Part shown: positions 38,201-52,500 of the stretch, piece by piece
Layout: each line of letters begins with the position of its first letter
How positions within the stretch are numbered: the first letter of the stretch is position 1
Source: Patiria miniata
Taxonomy: Eukaryota; Echinodermata; Asteroidea; Valvatida; Asterinidae
Direction: 5' to 3'
NCBI RefSeq assembly: GCF_015706575.1
Contig: NW_024037051.1
Span: 16,139,153-16,203,152, forward strand
DNA: 64,000 nt
Position numbers and translations under genes: made by a program
Notes under the pieces: generated by a model
Database searches by the model: none
What the model was told of the DNA's origin: nothing
What the model saw: the letters and a program-made list of their open reading frames with translations, nothing else

Positions 38201-41200
38201 ACTACGTCTTGCATTTTCTCACAAGTCTTGGGTCTAAAGACTTGCTTGTTTTTGCAGGTTGTAGAGCTAATCAGCAGCTTCCGAACAACGTAGAGTTTGT
38301 CTAGAATTTCCTATGTTAAGGTAGTTTTTGATCGAGACATAGAGAGGCGGTGTTGCATGGCGCTGACAGGCCTTGCTATGGCATGTACTGCACAAAACGC
38401 AACTAGCGGGTGTGAGTGACTACGTCTTGCATTTTCTCAACAAGTCTTGGGTCTAAAGACTTGCTTGTTTTTGCAGGTTGTAGAGCTAATCAGCAGCTTC
38501 CGAACAACGTAGAGTTTGTCTAGAATTTCCTATGTTAAGGTAGTTTTTGATCGAGACATAGAGAGGCGGTGTTGCATGGCGCTGACAGGCCTTGCTATGG
38601 CATGTACTGCACAAAACGCAACTAGCGGGTGTGAGTGACTACGTCTTGCATTTTCTCAACAAGTCTTGGGTCTAAAGACTTGCTTGTTTTTGCAGGTTGT
38701 AGAGCTAATCAGCAGCTTCCGAACAACGTAGAGTTTGTCTAGAATTTCCTATGTTAAGGTAGTTTTTGATCGAGACATAGAGAGGCGGTGTTGCATGGCG
38801 CTGACAGGCCTTGCTATGGCATGTACTGCACAAAACGCAACTAGCGGGTGTGAGTGACTACGTCTTGCATTTTCTCAACAAGTCTTGGGTCTAAAGACTT
38901 GCTTGTTTTTGCAGGTTGTAGAGCTAATCAGCAGCTTCCGAACAACGTAGAGTTTGTCTAGAATTTCCTATGTTAAGGTAGTTTTTGATCGAGACATAGA
39001 GAGGCGGTGTTGCATGGCGCTGACAGGCCTTGCTATGGCATGTACTGCACAAAACGCAACTAGCGGGTGTGAGTGACTACGTCTTGCATTTTCTCCACAA
39101 GTCTTGGGTCTAAAGACTTGCTTGTTTTTGCAGGTTGTAGAGCTAATCAGCAGCTTCCGAACAACGTAGAGTTTGTCTAGAATTTCCTATGTTAAGGTAG
39201 TTTTTGATCGAGACATAGAGAGGCGGTGTTGCATGGCGCTGACAGGCCTTGCTATGGCATGTACTGCACAAAACGCAACTAGCGGGTGTGAGTGACTACG
39301 TCTTGCATTTTCTCAACAAGTCTTGGGTCTAAAGACTTGCTTGTTTTTGCAGGTTGTAGAGCTAATCAGCAGCTTCCGAACAACGTAGAGTTTGTCTAGA
39401 ATTTCCTATGTTAAGGTAGTTTTTGATCGAGACATAGAGAGGCGGTGTTGCATGGCGCTGACAGGCCTTGCTATGGCATGTACTGCACAAAACGCAACTA
39501 GCGGGTGTGAGTGACTACGTCTTGCATTTTCTCAACAAGTCTTGGGTCTAAAGACTTGCTTGTTTTTGCAGGTTGTAGAGCTAATCAGCAGCTTCCGAAC
39601 AACGTAGAGTTTGTCTAGAATTTCCTATGTTAAGGTAGTTTTTGATCGAGACATAGAGAGGCGGTGTTGCATGGCGCTGACAGGCCTTGCTATGGCATGT
39701 ACTGCACAAAACGCAACTAGCGGGTGTGAGTGACTACGTCTTGCATTTTCTCGACAAGTCTTGGGTCTAAAGACTTGCTTGTTTTTGCAGGTTGTAGAGC
39801 TAATCAGCAGCTTCCGAACAACGTAGAGTTTGTCTAGAATTTCCTATGTTAAGGTAGTTTTTGATCGAGACATAGAGAGGCGGTGTTGCATGGCGCTGAC
39901 AGGCCTTGCTATGGCATGTACTGCACAAAACGCAACTAGCGGGTGTGAGTGACTACGTCTTGCATTTTCTCCACAAGTCTTGGGTCTAAAGACTTGCTTG
40001 TTTTTGCAGGTTGTAGAGCTAATCAGCAGCTTCCGAACAACGTAGAGTTTGTCTAGAATTTCCTATGTTAAGGTAGTTTTTGATCGAGACATAGAGAGGC
40101 GGTGTTGCATGGCGCTGACAGGCCTTGCTATGGCATGTACTGCACAAAACGCAACTAGCGGGTGTGAGTGACTACGTCTTGCATTTTCTCAACAAGTCTT
40201 GGGTCTAAAGACTTGCTTGTTTTTGCAGGTTGTAGAGCTAATCAGCAGCTTCCGAACAACGTAGAGTTTGTCTAGAATTTCCTATGTTAAGGTAGTTTTT
40301 GATCGAGACATAGAGAGGCGGTGTTGCATGGCGCTGACAGGCCTTGCTATGGCATGTACTGCACAAAACGCAACTAGCGGGTGTGAGTGACTACGTCTTG
40401 CATTTTCTCACAAGTCTTGGGTCTAAAGACTTGCTTGTTTTTGCAGGTTGTAGAGCTAATCAGCAGCTTCCGAACAACGTAGAGTTTGTCTAGAATTTCC
40501 TATGTTAAGGTAGTTTTTGATCGAGACATAGAGAGGCGGTGTTGCATGGCGCTGACAGGCCTTGCTATGGCATGTACTGCACAAAACGCAACTAGCGGGT
40601 GTGAGTGACTACGTCTTGCATTTTCTCAACAAGTCTTGGGTCTAAAGACTTGCTTGTTTTTGCAGGTTGTAGAGCTAATCAGCAGCTTCCGAACAACGTA
40701 GAGTTTGTCTAGAATTTCCTATGTTAAGGTAGTTTTTGATCGAGACATAGAGAGGCGGTGTTGCATGGCGCTGACAGGCCTTGCTATGGCATGTACTGCA
40801 CAAAACGCAACTAGCGGGTGTGAGTGACTACGTCTTGCATTTTCTCAACAAGTCTTGGGTCTAAAGACTTGCTTGTTTTTGCAGGTTGTAGAGCTAATCA
40901 GCAGCTTCCGAACAACGTAGAGTTTGTCTAGAATTTCCTATGTTAAGGTAGTTTTTGATCGAGACATAGAGAGGCGGTGTTGCATGGCGCTGACAGGCCT
41001 TGCTATGGCATGTACTGCACAAAACGCAACTAGCGGGTGTGAGTGACTACGTCTTGCATTTTCTCACAAGTCTTGGGTCTAAAGACTTGCTTGTTTTTGC
41101 AGGTTGTAGAGCTAATCAGCAGCTTCCGAACAACGTAGAGTTTGTCTAGAATTTCCTATGTTAAGGTAGTTTTTGATCGAGACATAGAGAGGCGGTGTTG

Positions 41201-44200
41201 CATGGCGCTGACAGGCCTTGCTATGGCATGTACTGCACAAAACGCAACTAGCGGGTGTGAGTGACTACGTCTTGCATTTTCTCCACAAGTCTTGGGTCTA
41301 AAGACTTGCTTGTTTTTGCAGGTTGTAGAGCTAATCAGCAGCTTCCGAACAACGTAGAGTTTGTCTAGAATTTCCTATGTTAAGGTAGTTTTTGATCGAG
41401 ACATAGAGAGGCGGTGTTGCATGGCGCTGACAGGCCTTGCTATGGCATGTACTGCACAAAACGCAACTAGCGGGTGTGAGTGACTACGTCTTGCATTTTC
41501 TCAACAAGTCTTGGGTCTAAAGACTTGCTTGTTTTTGCAGGTTGTAGAGCTAATCAGCAGCTTCCGAACAACGTAGAGTTTGTCTAGAATTTCCTATGTT
41601 AAGGTAGTTTTTGATCGAGACATAGAGAGGCGGTGTTGCATGGCGCTGACAGGCCTTGCTATGGCATGTACTGCACAAAACGCAACTAGCGGGTGTGAGT
41701 GACTACGTCTTGCATTTTCTCAACAAGTCTTGGGTCTAAAGACTTGCTTGTTTTTGCAGGTTGTAGAGCTAATCAGCAGCTTCCGAACAACGTAGAGTTT
41801 GTCTAGAATTTCCTATGTTAAGGTAGTTTTTGATCGAGACATAGAGAGGCGGTGTTGCATGGCGCTGACAGGCCTTGCTATGGCATGTACTGCACAAAAC
41901 GCAACTAGCGGGTGTGAGTGACTACGTCTTGCATTTTCTCAACAAGTCTTGGGTCTAAAGACTTGCTTGTTTTTGCAGGTTGTAGAGCTAATCAGCAGCT
42001 TCCGAACAACGTAGAGTTTGTCTAGAATTTCCTATGTTAAGGTAGTTTTTGATCGAGACATAGAGAGGCGGTGTTGCATGGCGCTGACAGGCCTTGCTAT
42101 GGCATGTACTGCACAAAACGCAACTAGCGGGTGTGAGTGACTACGTCTTGCATTTTCTCAACAAGTCTTGGGTCTAAAGACTTGCTTGTTTTTGCAGGTT
42201 GTAGAGCTAATCAGCAGCTTCCGAACAACGTAGAGTTTGTCTAGAATTTCCTATGTTAAGGTAGTTTTTGATCGAGACATAGAGAGGCGGTGTTGCATGG
42301 CGCTGACAGGCCTTGCTATGGCATGTACTGCACAAAACGCAACTAGCGGGTGTGAGTGACTACGTCTTGCATTTTCTCACAAGTCTTGGGTCTAAAGACT
42401 TGCTTGTTTTTGCAGGTTGTAGAGCTAATCAGCAGCTTCCGAACAACGTAGAGTTTGTCTAGAATTTCCTATGTTAAGGTAGTTTTTGATCGAGACATAG
42501 AGAGGCGGTGTTGCATGGCGCTGACAGGCCTTGCTATGGCATGTACTGCACAAAACGCAACTAGCGGGTGTGAGTGACTACGTCTTGCATTTTCTCAACA
42601 AGTCTTGGGTCTAAAGACTTGCTTGTTTTTGCAGGTTGTAGAGCTAATCAGCAGCTTCCGAACAACGTAGAGTTTGTCTAGAATTTCCTATGTTAAGGTA
42701 GTTTTTGATCGAGACATAGAGAGGCGGTGTTGCATGGCGCTGACAGGCCTTGCTATGGCATGTACTGCACAAAACGCAACTAGCGGGTGTGAGTGACTAC
42801 GTCTTGCATTTTCTCAACAAGTCTTGGGTCTAAAGACTTGCTTGTTTTTGCAGGTTGTAGAGCTAATCAGCAGCTTCCGAACAACGTAGAGTTTGTCTAG
42901 AATTTCCTATGTTAAGGTAGTTTTTGATCGAGACATAGAGAGGCGGTGTTGCATGGCGCTGACAGGCCTTGCTATGGCATGTACTGCACAAAACGCAACT
43001 AGCGGGTGTGAGTGACTACGTCTTGCATTTTCTCAACAAGTCTTGGGTCTAAAGACTTGCTTGTTTTTGCAGGTTGTAGAGCTAATCAGCAGCTTCCGAA
43101 CAACGTAGAGTTTGTCTAGAATTTCCTATGTTAAGGTAGTTTTTGATCGAGACATAGAGAGGCGGTGTTGCATGGCGCTGACAGGCCTTGCTATGGCATG
43201 TACTGCACAAAACGCAACTAGCGGGTGTGAGTGACTACGTCTTGCATTTTCTCAACAAGTCTTGGGTCTAAAGACTTGCTTGTTTTTGCAGGTTGTAGAG
43301 CTAATCAGCAGCTTCCGAACAACGTAGAGTTTGTCTAGAATTTCCTATGTTAAGGTAGTTTTTGATCGAGACATAGAGAGGCGGTGTTGCATGGCGCTGA
43401 CAGGCCTTGCTATGGCATGTACTGCACAAAACGCAACTAGCGGGTGTGAGTGACTACGTCTTGCATTTTCTCAACAAGTCTTGGGTCTAAAGACTTGCTT
43501 GTTTTTGCAGGTTGTAGAGCTAATCAGCAGCTTCCGAACAACGTAGAGTTTGTCTAGAATTTCCTATGTTAAGGTAGTTTTTGATCGAGACATAGAGAGG
43601 CGGTGTTGCATGGCGCTGACAGGCCTTGCTATGGCATGTACTGCACAAAACGCAACTAGCGGGTGTGAGTGACTACGTCTTGCATTTTCTCCACAAGTCT
43701 TGGGTCTAAAGACTTGCTTGTTTTTGCAGGTTGTAGAGCTAATCAGCAGCTTCCGAACAACGTAGAGTTTGTCTAGAATTTCCTATGTTAAGGTAGTTTT
43801 TGATCGAGACATAGAGAGGCGGTGTTGCATGGCGCTGACAGGCCTTGCTATGGCATGTACTGCACAAAACGCAACTAGCGGGTGTGAGTGACTACGTCTT
43901 GCATTTTCTCACAAGTCTTGGGTCTAAAGACTTGCTTGTTTTTGCAGGTTGTAGAGCTAATCAGCAGCTTCCGAACAACGTAGAGTTTGTCTAGAATTTC
44001 CTATGTTAAGGTAGTTTTTGATCGAGACATAGAGAGGCGGTGTTGCATGGCGCTGACAGGCCTTGCTATGGCATGTACTGCACAAAACGCAACTAGCGGG
44101 TGTGAGTGACTACGTCTTGCATTTTCTCAACAAGTCTTGGGTCTAAAGACTTGCTTGTTTTTGCAGGTTGTAGAGCTAATCAGCAGCTTCCGAACAACGT

Positions 44201-47200
44201 AGAGTTTGTCTAGAATTTCCTATGTTAAGGTAGTTTTTGATCGAGACATAGAGAGGCGGTGTTGCATGGCGCTGACAGGCCTTGCTATGGCATGTACTGC
44301 ACAAAACGCAACTAGCGGGTGTGAGTGACTACGTCTTGCATTTTCTCGACAAGTCTTGGGTCTAAAGACTTGCTTGTTTTTGCAGGTTGTAGAGCTAATC
44401 AGCAGCTTCCGAACAACGTAGAGTTTGTCTAGAATTTCCTATGTTAAGGTAGTTTTTGATCGAGACATAGAGAGGCGGTGTTGCATGGCGCTGACAGGCC
44501 TTGCTATGGCATGTACTGCACAAAACGCAACTAGCGGGTGTGAGTGACTACGTCTTGCATTTTCTCACAAGTCTTGGGTCTAAAGACTTGCTTGTTTTTG
44601 CAGGTTGTAGAGCTAATCAGCAGCTTCCGAACAACGTAGAGTTTGTCTAGAATTTCCTATGTTAAGGTAGTTTTTGATCGAGACATAGAGAGGCGGTGTT
44701 GCATGGCGCTGACAGGCCTTGCTATGGCATGTACTGCACAAAACGCAACTAGCGGGTGTGAGTGACTACGTCTTGCATTTTCTCAACAAGTCTTGGGTCT
44801 AAAGACTTGCTTGTTTTTGCAGGTTGTAGAGCTAATCAGCAGCTTCCGAACAACGTAGAGTTTGTCTAGAATTTCCTATGTTAAGGTAGTTTTTGATCGA
44901 GACATAGAGAGGCGGTGTTGCATGGCGCTGACAGGCCTTGCTATGGCATGTACTGCACAAAACGCAACTAGCGGGTGTGAGTGACTACGTCTTGCATTTT
45001 CTCAACAAGTCTTGGGTCTAAAGACTTGCTTGTTTTTGCAGGTTGTAGAGCTAATCAGCAGCTTCCGAACAACGTAGAGTTTGTCTAGAATTTCCTATGT
45101 TAAGGTAGTTTTTGATCGAGACATAGAGAGGCGGTGTTGCATGGCGCTGACAGGCCTTGCTATGGCATGTACTGCACAAAACGCAACTAGCGGGTGTGAG
45201 TGACTACGTCTTGCATTTTCTCAACAAGTCTTGGGTCTAAAGACTTGCTTGTTTTTGCAGGTTGTAGAGCTAATCAGCAGCTTCCGAACAACGTAGAGTT
45301 TGTCTAGAATTTCCTATGTTAAGGTAGTTTTTGATCGAGACATAGAGAGGCGGTGTTGCATGGCGCTGACAGGCCTTGCTATGGCATGTACTGCACAAAA
45401 CGCAACTAGCGGGTGTGAGTGACTACGTCTTGCATTTTCTCCACAAGTCTTGGGTCTAAAGACTTGCTTGTTTTTGCAGGTTGTAGAGCTAATCAGCAGC
45501 TTCCGAACAACGTAGAGTTTGTCTAGAATTTCCTATGTTAAGGTAGTTTTTGATCGAGACATAGAGAGGCGGTGTTGCATGGCGCTGACAGGCCTTGCTA
45601 TGGCATGTACTGCACAAAACGCAACTAGCGGGTGTGAGTGACTACGTCTTGCATTTTCTCACAAGTCTTGGGTCTAAAGACTTGCTTGTTTTTGCAGGTT
45701 GTAGAGCTAATCAGCAGCTTCCGAACAACGTAGAGTTTGTCTAGAATTTCCTATGTTAAGGTAGTTTTTGATCGAGACATAGAGAGGCGGTGTTGCATGG
45801 CGCTGACAGGCCTTGCTATGGCATGTACTGCACAAAACGCAACTAGCGGGTGTGAGTGACTACGTCTTGCATTTTCTCAACAAGTCTTGGGTCTAAAGAC
45901 TTGCTTGTTTTTGCAGGTTGTAGAGCTAATCAGCAGCTTCCGAACAACGTAGAGTTTGTCTAGAATTTCCTATGTTAAGGTAGTTTTTGATCGAGACATA
46001 GAGAGGCGGTGTTGCATGGCGCTGACAGGCCTTGCTATGGCATGTACTGCACAAAACGCAACTAGCGGGTGTGAGTGACTACGTCTTGCATTTTCTCAAC
46101 AAGTCTTGGGTCTAAAGACTTGCTTGTTTTTGCAGGTTGTAGAGCTAATCAGCAGCTTCCGAACAACGTAGAGTTTGTCTAGAATTTCCTATGTTAAGGT
46201 AGTTTTTGATCGAGACATAGAGAGGCGGTGTTGCATGGCGCTGACAGGCCTTGCTATGGCATGTACTGCACAAAACGCAACTAGCGGGTGTGAGTGACTA
46301 CGTCTTGCATTTTCTCCACAAGTCTTGGGTCTAAAGACTTGCTTGTTTTTGCAGGTTGTAGAGCTAATCAGCAGCTTCCGAACAACGTAGAGTTTGTCTA
46401 GAATTTCCTATGTTAAGGTAGTTTTTGATCGAGACATAGAGAGGCGGTGTTGCATGGCGCTGACAGGCCTTGCTATGGCATGTACTGCACAAAACGCAAC
46501 TAGCGGGTGTGAGTGACTACGTCTTGCATTTTCTCAACAAGTCTTGGGTCTAAAGACTTGCTTGTTTTTGCAGGTTGTAGAGCTAATCAGCAGCTTCCGA
46601 ACAACGTAGAGTTTGTCTAGAATTTCCTATGTTAAGGTAGTTTTTGATCGAGACATAGAGAGGCGGTGTTGCATGGCGCTGACAGGCCTTGCTATGGCAT
46701 GTACTGCACAAAACGCAACTAGCGGGTGTGAGTGACTACGTCTTGCATTTTCTCAACAAGTCTTGGGTCTAAAGACTTGCTTGTTTTTGCAGGTTGTAGA
46801 GCTAATCAGCAGCTTCCGAACAACGTAGAGTTTGTCTAGAATTTCCTATGTTAAGGTAGTTTTTGATCGAGACATAGAGAGGCGGTGTTGCATGGCGCTG
46901 ACAGGCCTTGCTATGGCATGTACTGCACAAAACGCAACTAGCGGGTGTGAGTGACTACGTCTTGCATTTTCTCAACAAGTCTTGGGTCTAAAGACTTGCT
47001 TGTTTTTGCAGGTTGTAGAGCTAATCAGCAGCTTCCGAACAACGTAGAGTTTGTCTAGAATTTCCTATGTTAAGGTAGTTTTTGATCGAGACATAGAGAG
47101 GCGGTGTTGCATGGCGCTGACAGGCCTTGCTATGGCATGTACTGCACAAAACGCAACTAGCGGGTGTGAGTGACTACGTCTTGCATTTTCTCAACAAGTC

Positions 47201-49520
47201 TTGGGTCTAAAGACTTGCTTGTTTTTGCAGGTTGTAGAGCTAATCAGCAGCTTCCGAACAACGTAGAGTTTGTCTAGAATTTCCTATGTTAAGGTAGTTT
47301 TTGATCGAGACATAGAGAGGCGGTGTTGCATGGCGCTGACAGGCCTTGCTATGGCATGTACTGCACAAAACGCAACTAGCGGGTGTGAGTGACTACGTCT
47401 TGCATTTTCTCAACAAGTCTTGGGTCTAAAGACTTGCTTGTTTTTGCAGGTTGTAGAGCTAATCAGCAGCTTCCGAACAACGTAGAGTTTGTCTAGAATT
47501 TCCTATGTTAAGGTAGTTTTTGATCGAGACATAGAGAGGCGGTGTTGCATGGCGCTGACAGGCCTTGCTATGGCATGTACTGCACAAAACGCAACTAGCG
47601 GGTGTGAGTGACTACGTCTTGCATTTTCTCAACAAGTCTTGGGTCTAAAGACTTGCTTGTTTTTGCAGGTTGTAGAGCTAATCAGCAGCTTCCGAACAAC
47701 GTAGAGTTTGTCTAGAATTTCCTATGTTAAGGTAGTTTTTGATCGAGACATAGAGAGGCGGTGTTGCATGGCGCTGACAGGCCTTGCTATGGCATGTACT
47801 GCACAAAACGCAACTAGCGGGTGTGAGTGACTACGTCTTGCATTTTCTCAACAAGTCTTGGGTCTAAAGACTTGCTTGTTTTTGCAGGTTGTAGAGCTAA
47901 TCAGCAGCTTCCGAACAACGTAGAGTTTGTCTAGAATTTCCTATGTTAAGGTAGTTTTTGATCGAGACATAGAGAGGCGGTGTTGCATGGCGCTGACAGG
48001 CCTTGCTATGGCATGTACTGCACAAAACGCAACTAGCGGGTGTGAGTGACTACGTCTTGCATTTTCTCAACAAGTCTTGGGTCTAAAGACTTGCTTGTTT
48101 TTGCAGGTTGTAGAGCTAATCAGCAGCTTCCGAACAACGTAGAGTTTGTCTAGAATTTCCTATGTTAAGGTAGTTTTTGATCGAGACATAGAGAGGCGGT
48201 GTTGCATGGCGCTGACAGGCCTTGCTATGGCATGTACTGCACAAAACGCAACTAGCGGGTGTGAGTGACTACGTCTTGCATTTTCTCAACAAGTCTTGGG
48301 TCTAAAGACTTGCTTGTTTTTGCAGGTTGTAGAGCTAATCAGCAGCTTCCGAACAACGTAGAGTTTGTCTAGAATTTCCTATGTTAAGGTAGTTTTTGAT
48401 CGAGACATAGAGAGGCGGTGTTGCATGGCGCTGACAGGCCTTGCTATGGCATGTACTGCACAAAACGCAACTAGCGGGTGTGAGTGACTACGTCTTGCAT
48501 TTTCTCAACAAGTCTTGGGTCTAAAGACTTGCTTGTTTTTGCAGGTTGTAGAGCTAATCAGCAGCTTCCGAACAACGTAGAGTTTGTCTAGAATTTCCTA
48601 TGTTAAGGTAGTTTTTGATCGAGACATAGAGAGGCGGTGTTGCATGGCGCTGACAGGCCTTGCTATGGCATGTACTGCACAAAACGCAACTAGCGGGTGT
48701 GAGTGACTACGTCTTGCATTTTCTCAACAAGTCTTGGGTCTAAAGACTTGCTTGTTTTTGCAGGTTGTAGAGCTAATCAGCAGCTTCCGAACAACGTAGA
48801 GTTTGTCTAGAATTTCCTATGTTAAGGTAGTTTTTGATCGAGACATAGAGAGGCGGTGTTGCATGGCGCTGACAGGCCTTGCTATGGCATGTACTGCACA
48901 AAACGCAACTAGCGGGTGTGAGTGACTACGTCTTGCATTTTCTCAACAAGTCTTGGGTCTAAAGACTTGCTTGTTTTTGCAGGTTGTAGAGCTAATCAGC
49001 AGCTTCCGAACAACGTAGAGTTTGTCTAGAATTTCCTATGTTAAGGTAGTTTTTGATCGAGACATAGAGAGGCGGTGTTGCATGGCGCTGACAGGCCTTG
49101 CTATGGCATGTACTGCACAAAACGCAACTAGCGGGTGTGAGTGACTACGTCTTGCATTTTCTCAACAAGTCTTGGGTCTAAAGACTTGCTTGTTTTTGCA
49201 GGTTGTAGAGCTAATCAGCAGCTTCCGAACAACGTAGAGTTTGTCTAGAATTTCCTATGTTAAGGTAGTTTTTGATCGAGACATAGAGAGGCGGTGTTGC
49301 ATGGCGCTGACAGGCCTTGCTATGGCATGTACTGCACAAAACGCAACTAGCGGGTGTGAGTGACTACGTCTTGCATTTTCTCCACAAGTCTTGGGTCTAA
49401 AGACTTGCTTGTTTTTGCAGGTTGTAGAGCTAATCAGCAGCTTCCGAACAACGTAGAGTTTGTCTAGAATTTCCTATGTTAAGGTAGTTTTTGATCGAGA
49501 CATAGAGAGGCGGTGTTGCA
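23280..49520. repeat. Homogeneous core of the array
   Basis: About 120 successive monomers in which, by eye, the only differing position is unit 186 (A, G, C or absent). The ACAGGCC tract that varies on both sides is constant here. A is the commonest state. The absent state, which makes the monomer 218 bp, is concentrated between 27.7 and 45.7 kb. C-type copies appear almost only from 39 kb onwards, with one earlier at 24,871. This near-perfect identity means very recent homogenisation by unequal exchange, gene conversion or local amplification, unless assembly consensus has smoothed real differences away. Confidence 0.85.
46315..49379. repeat. Longest invariant run of monomers
   Basis: Between the C-type site at 46,314 and the C-type site at 49,380 lie 13 successive A-type copies. 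I see no base difference between them, so this is about 3.07 kb of exact 219-bp periodicity. It is the longest stretch in the window without any marker to anchor reads, and so the part whose copy number is least certain. Confidence 0.8.
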
Positions 49521-52500
49521 TGGCGCTGACAAGCCTTGCTATGGCATGTACTGCACAAAACGCAACTAGCGGGTGTGAGTGACTACGTCTTGCATTTTCT
49601 CAACAAGTCTTGGGTCTAAAGACTTGCTTGTTTTTGCAGGTTGTAGAGCTAATCAGCAGCTTCCGAACAACGTAGAGTTTGTCTAGAATTTCCTATGTTA
49701 AGGTAGTTTTTGATCGAGACATAGAGAGGCGGTGTTGCATGGCGCTGACAGGCCTTGCTATGGCATGTACTGCACAAAACGCAACTAGCGGGTGTGAGTG
49801 ACTACGTCTTGCATTTTCTCAACAAGTCTTGGGTCTAAAGACTTGCTTGTTTTTGCAGGTTGTAGAGCTAATCAGCAGCTTCCGAACAACGTAGAGTTTG
49901 TCTAGAATTTCCTATGTTAAGGTAGTTTTTGATCGAGACATAGAGAGGCGGTGTTGCATGGCGCTGACAGGCCTTGCTATGGCATGTACTGCACAAAACG
50001 CAACTAGCGGGTGTGAGTGACTACGTCTTGCATTTTCTCAACAAGTCTTGGGTCTAAAGACTTGCTTGTTTTTGCAGGTTGTAGAGCTAATCAGCAGCTT
50101 CCGAACAACGTAGAGTTTGTCTAGAATTTCCTATGTTAAGGTAGTTTTTGATCGAGACATAGAGAGGCGGTGTTGCATGGCGCTGACAGGCCTTGCTATG
50201 GCATGTACTGCACAAAACGCAACTAGCGGGTGTGAGTGACTACGTCTTGCATTTTCTCAACAAGTCTTGGGTCTAAAGACTTGCTTGTTTTTGCAGGTTG
50301 TAGAGCTAATCAGCAGCTTCCGAACAACGTAGAGTTTGTCTAGAATTTCCTATGTTAAGGTAGTTTTTGATCGAGACATAGAGAGGCGGTGTTGCATGGC
50401 GCTGACAGGCCTTGCTATGGCATGTACTGCACAAAACGCAACTAGCGGGTGTGAGTGACTACGTCTTGCATTTTCTCAACAAGTCTTGGGTCTAAAGACT
50501 TGCTTGTTTTTGCAGGTTGTAGAGCTAATCAGCAGCTTCCGAACAACGTAGAGTTTGTCTAGAATTTCCTATGTTAAGGTAGTTTTTGATCGAGACATAG
50601 AGAGGCGGTGTTGCATGGCGCTGACAGGCCTTGCTATGGCATGTACTGCACAAAACGCAACTAGCGGGTGTGAGTGACTACGTCTTGCATTTTCTCAACA
50701 AGTCTTGGGTCTAAAGACTTGCTTGTTTTTGCAGGTTGTAGAGCTAATCAGCAGCTTCCGAACAACGTAGAGTTTGTCTAGAATTTCCTATGTTAAGGTA
50801 GTTTTTGATCGAGACATAGAGAGGCGGTGTTGCATGGCGCTGACAGGCCTTGCTATGGCATGTACTGCACAAAACGCAACTAGCGGGTGTGAGTGACTAC
50901 GTCTTGCATTTTCTCCACAAGTCTTGGGTCTAAAGACTTGCTTGTTTTTGCAGGTTGTAGAGCTAATCAGCAGCTTCCGAACAACGTAGAGTTTGTCTAG
51001 AATTTCCTATGTTAAGGTAGTTTTTGATCGAGACATAGAGAGGCGGTGTTGCATGGCGCTGACAGGCCTTGCTATGGCATGTACTGCACAAAACGCAACT
51101 AGCGGGTGTGAGTGACTACGTCTTGCATTTTCTCCACAAGTCTTGGGTCTAAAGACTTGCTTGTTTTTGCAGGTTGTAGAGCTAATCAGCAGCTTCCGAA
51201 CAACGTAGAGTTTGTCTAGAATTTCCTATGTTAAGGTAGTTTTTGATCGAGACATAGAGAGGCGGTGTTGCATGGCGCTGACAGGCCTTGCTATGGCATG
51301 TACTGCACAAAACGCAACTAGCGGGTGTGAGTGACTACGTCTTGCATTTTCTCAACAAGTCTTGGGTCTAAAGACTTGCTTGTTTTTGCAGGTTGTAGAG
51401 CTAATCAGCAGCTTCCGAACAACGTAGAGTTTGTCTAGAATTTCCTATGTTAAGGTAGTTTTTGATCGAGACATAGAGAGGCGGTGTTGCATGGCGCTGA
51501 CAGGCCTTGCTATGGCATGTACTGCACAAAACGCAACTAGCGGGTGTGAGTGACTACGTCTTGCATTTTCTCGACAAGTCTTGGGTCTAAAGACTTGCTT
51601 GTTTTTGCAGGTTGTAGAGCTAATCAGCAGCTTCCGAACAACGTAGAGTTTGTCTAGAATTTCCTATGTTAAGGTAGTTTTTGATCGAGACATAGAGAGG
51701 CGGTGTTGCATGGCGCTGACAGGCCTTGCTATGGCATGTACTGCACAAAACGCAACTAGCGGGTGTGAGTGACTACGTCTTGCATTTTCTCCACAAGTCT
51801 TGGGTCTAAAGACTTGCTTGTTTTTGCAGGTTGTAGAGCTAATCAGCAGCTTCCGAACAACGTAGAGTTTGTCTAGAATTTCCTATGTTAAGGTAGTTTT
51901 TGATCGAGACATAGAGAGGCGGTGTTGCATGGCGCTGACAGGCCTTGCTATGGCATGTACTGCACAAAACGCAACTAGCGGGTGTGAGTGACTACGTCTT
52001 GCATTTTCTCCACAAGTCTTGGGTCTAAAGACTTGCTTGTTTTTGCAGGTTGTAGAGCTAATCAGCAGCTTCCGAACAACGTAGAGTTTGTCTAGAATTT
52101 CCTATGTTAAGGTAGTTTTTGATCGAGACATAGAGAGGCGGTGTTGCATGGCGCTGACAGGCCTTGCTATGGCATGTACTGCACAAAACGCAACTAGCGG
52201 GTGTGAGTGACTACGTCTTGCATTTTCTCAACAAGTCTTGGGTCTAAAGACTTGCTTGTTTTTGCAGGTTGTAGAGCTAATCAGCAGCTTCCGAACAACG
52301 TAGAGTTTGTCTAGAATTTCCTATGTTAAGGTAGTTTTTGATCGAGACATAGAGAGGCGGTGTTGCATGGCGCTGACAGGCCTTGCTATGGCATGTACTG
52401 CACAAAACGCAACTAGCGGGTGTGAGTGACTACGTCTTGCATTTTCTCGACAAGTCTTGGGTCTAAAGACTTGCTTGTTTTTGCAGGTTGTAGAGCTAAT

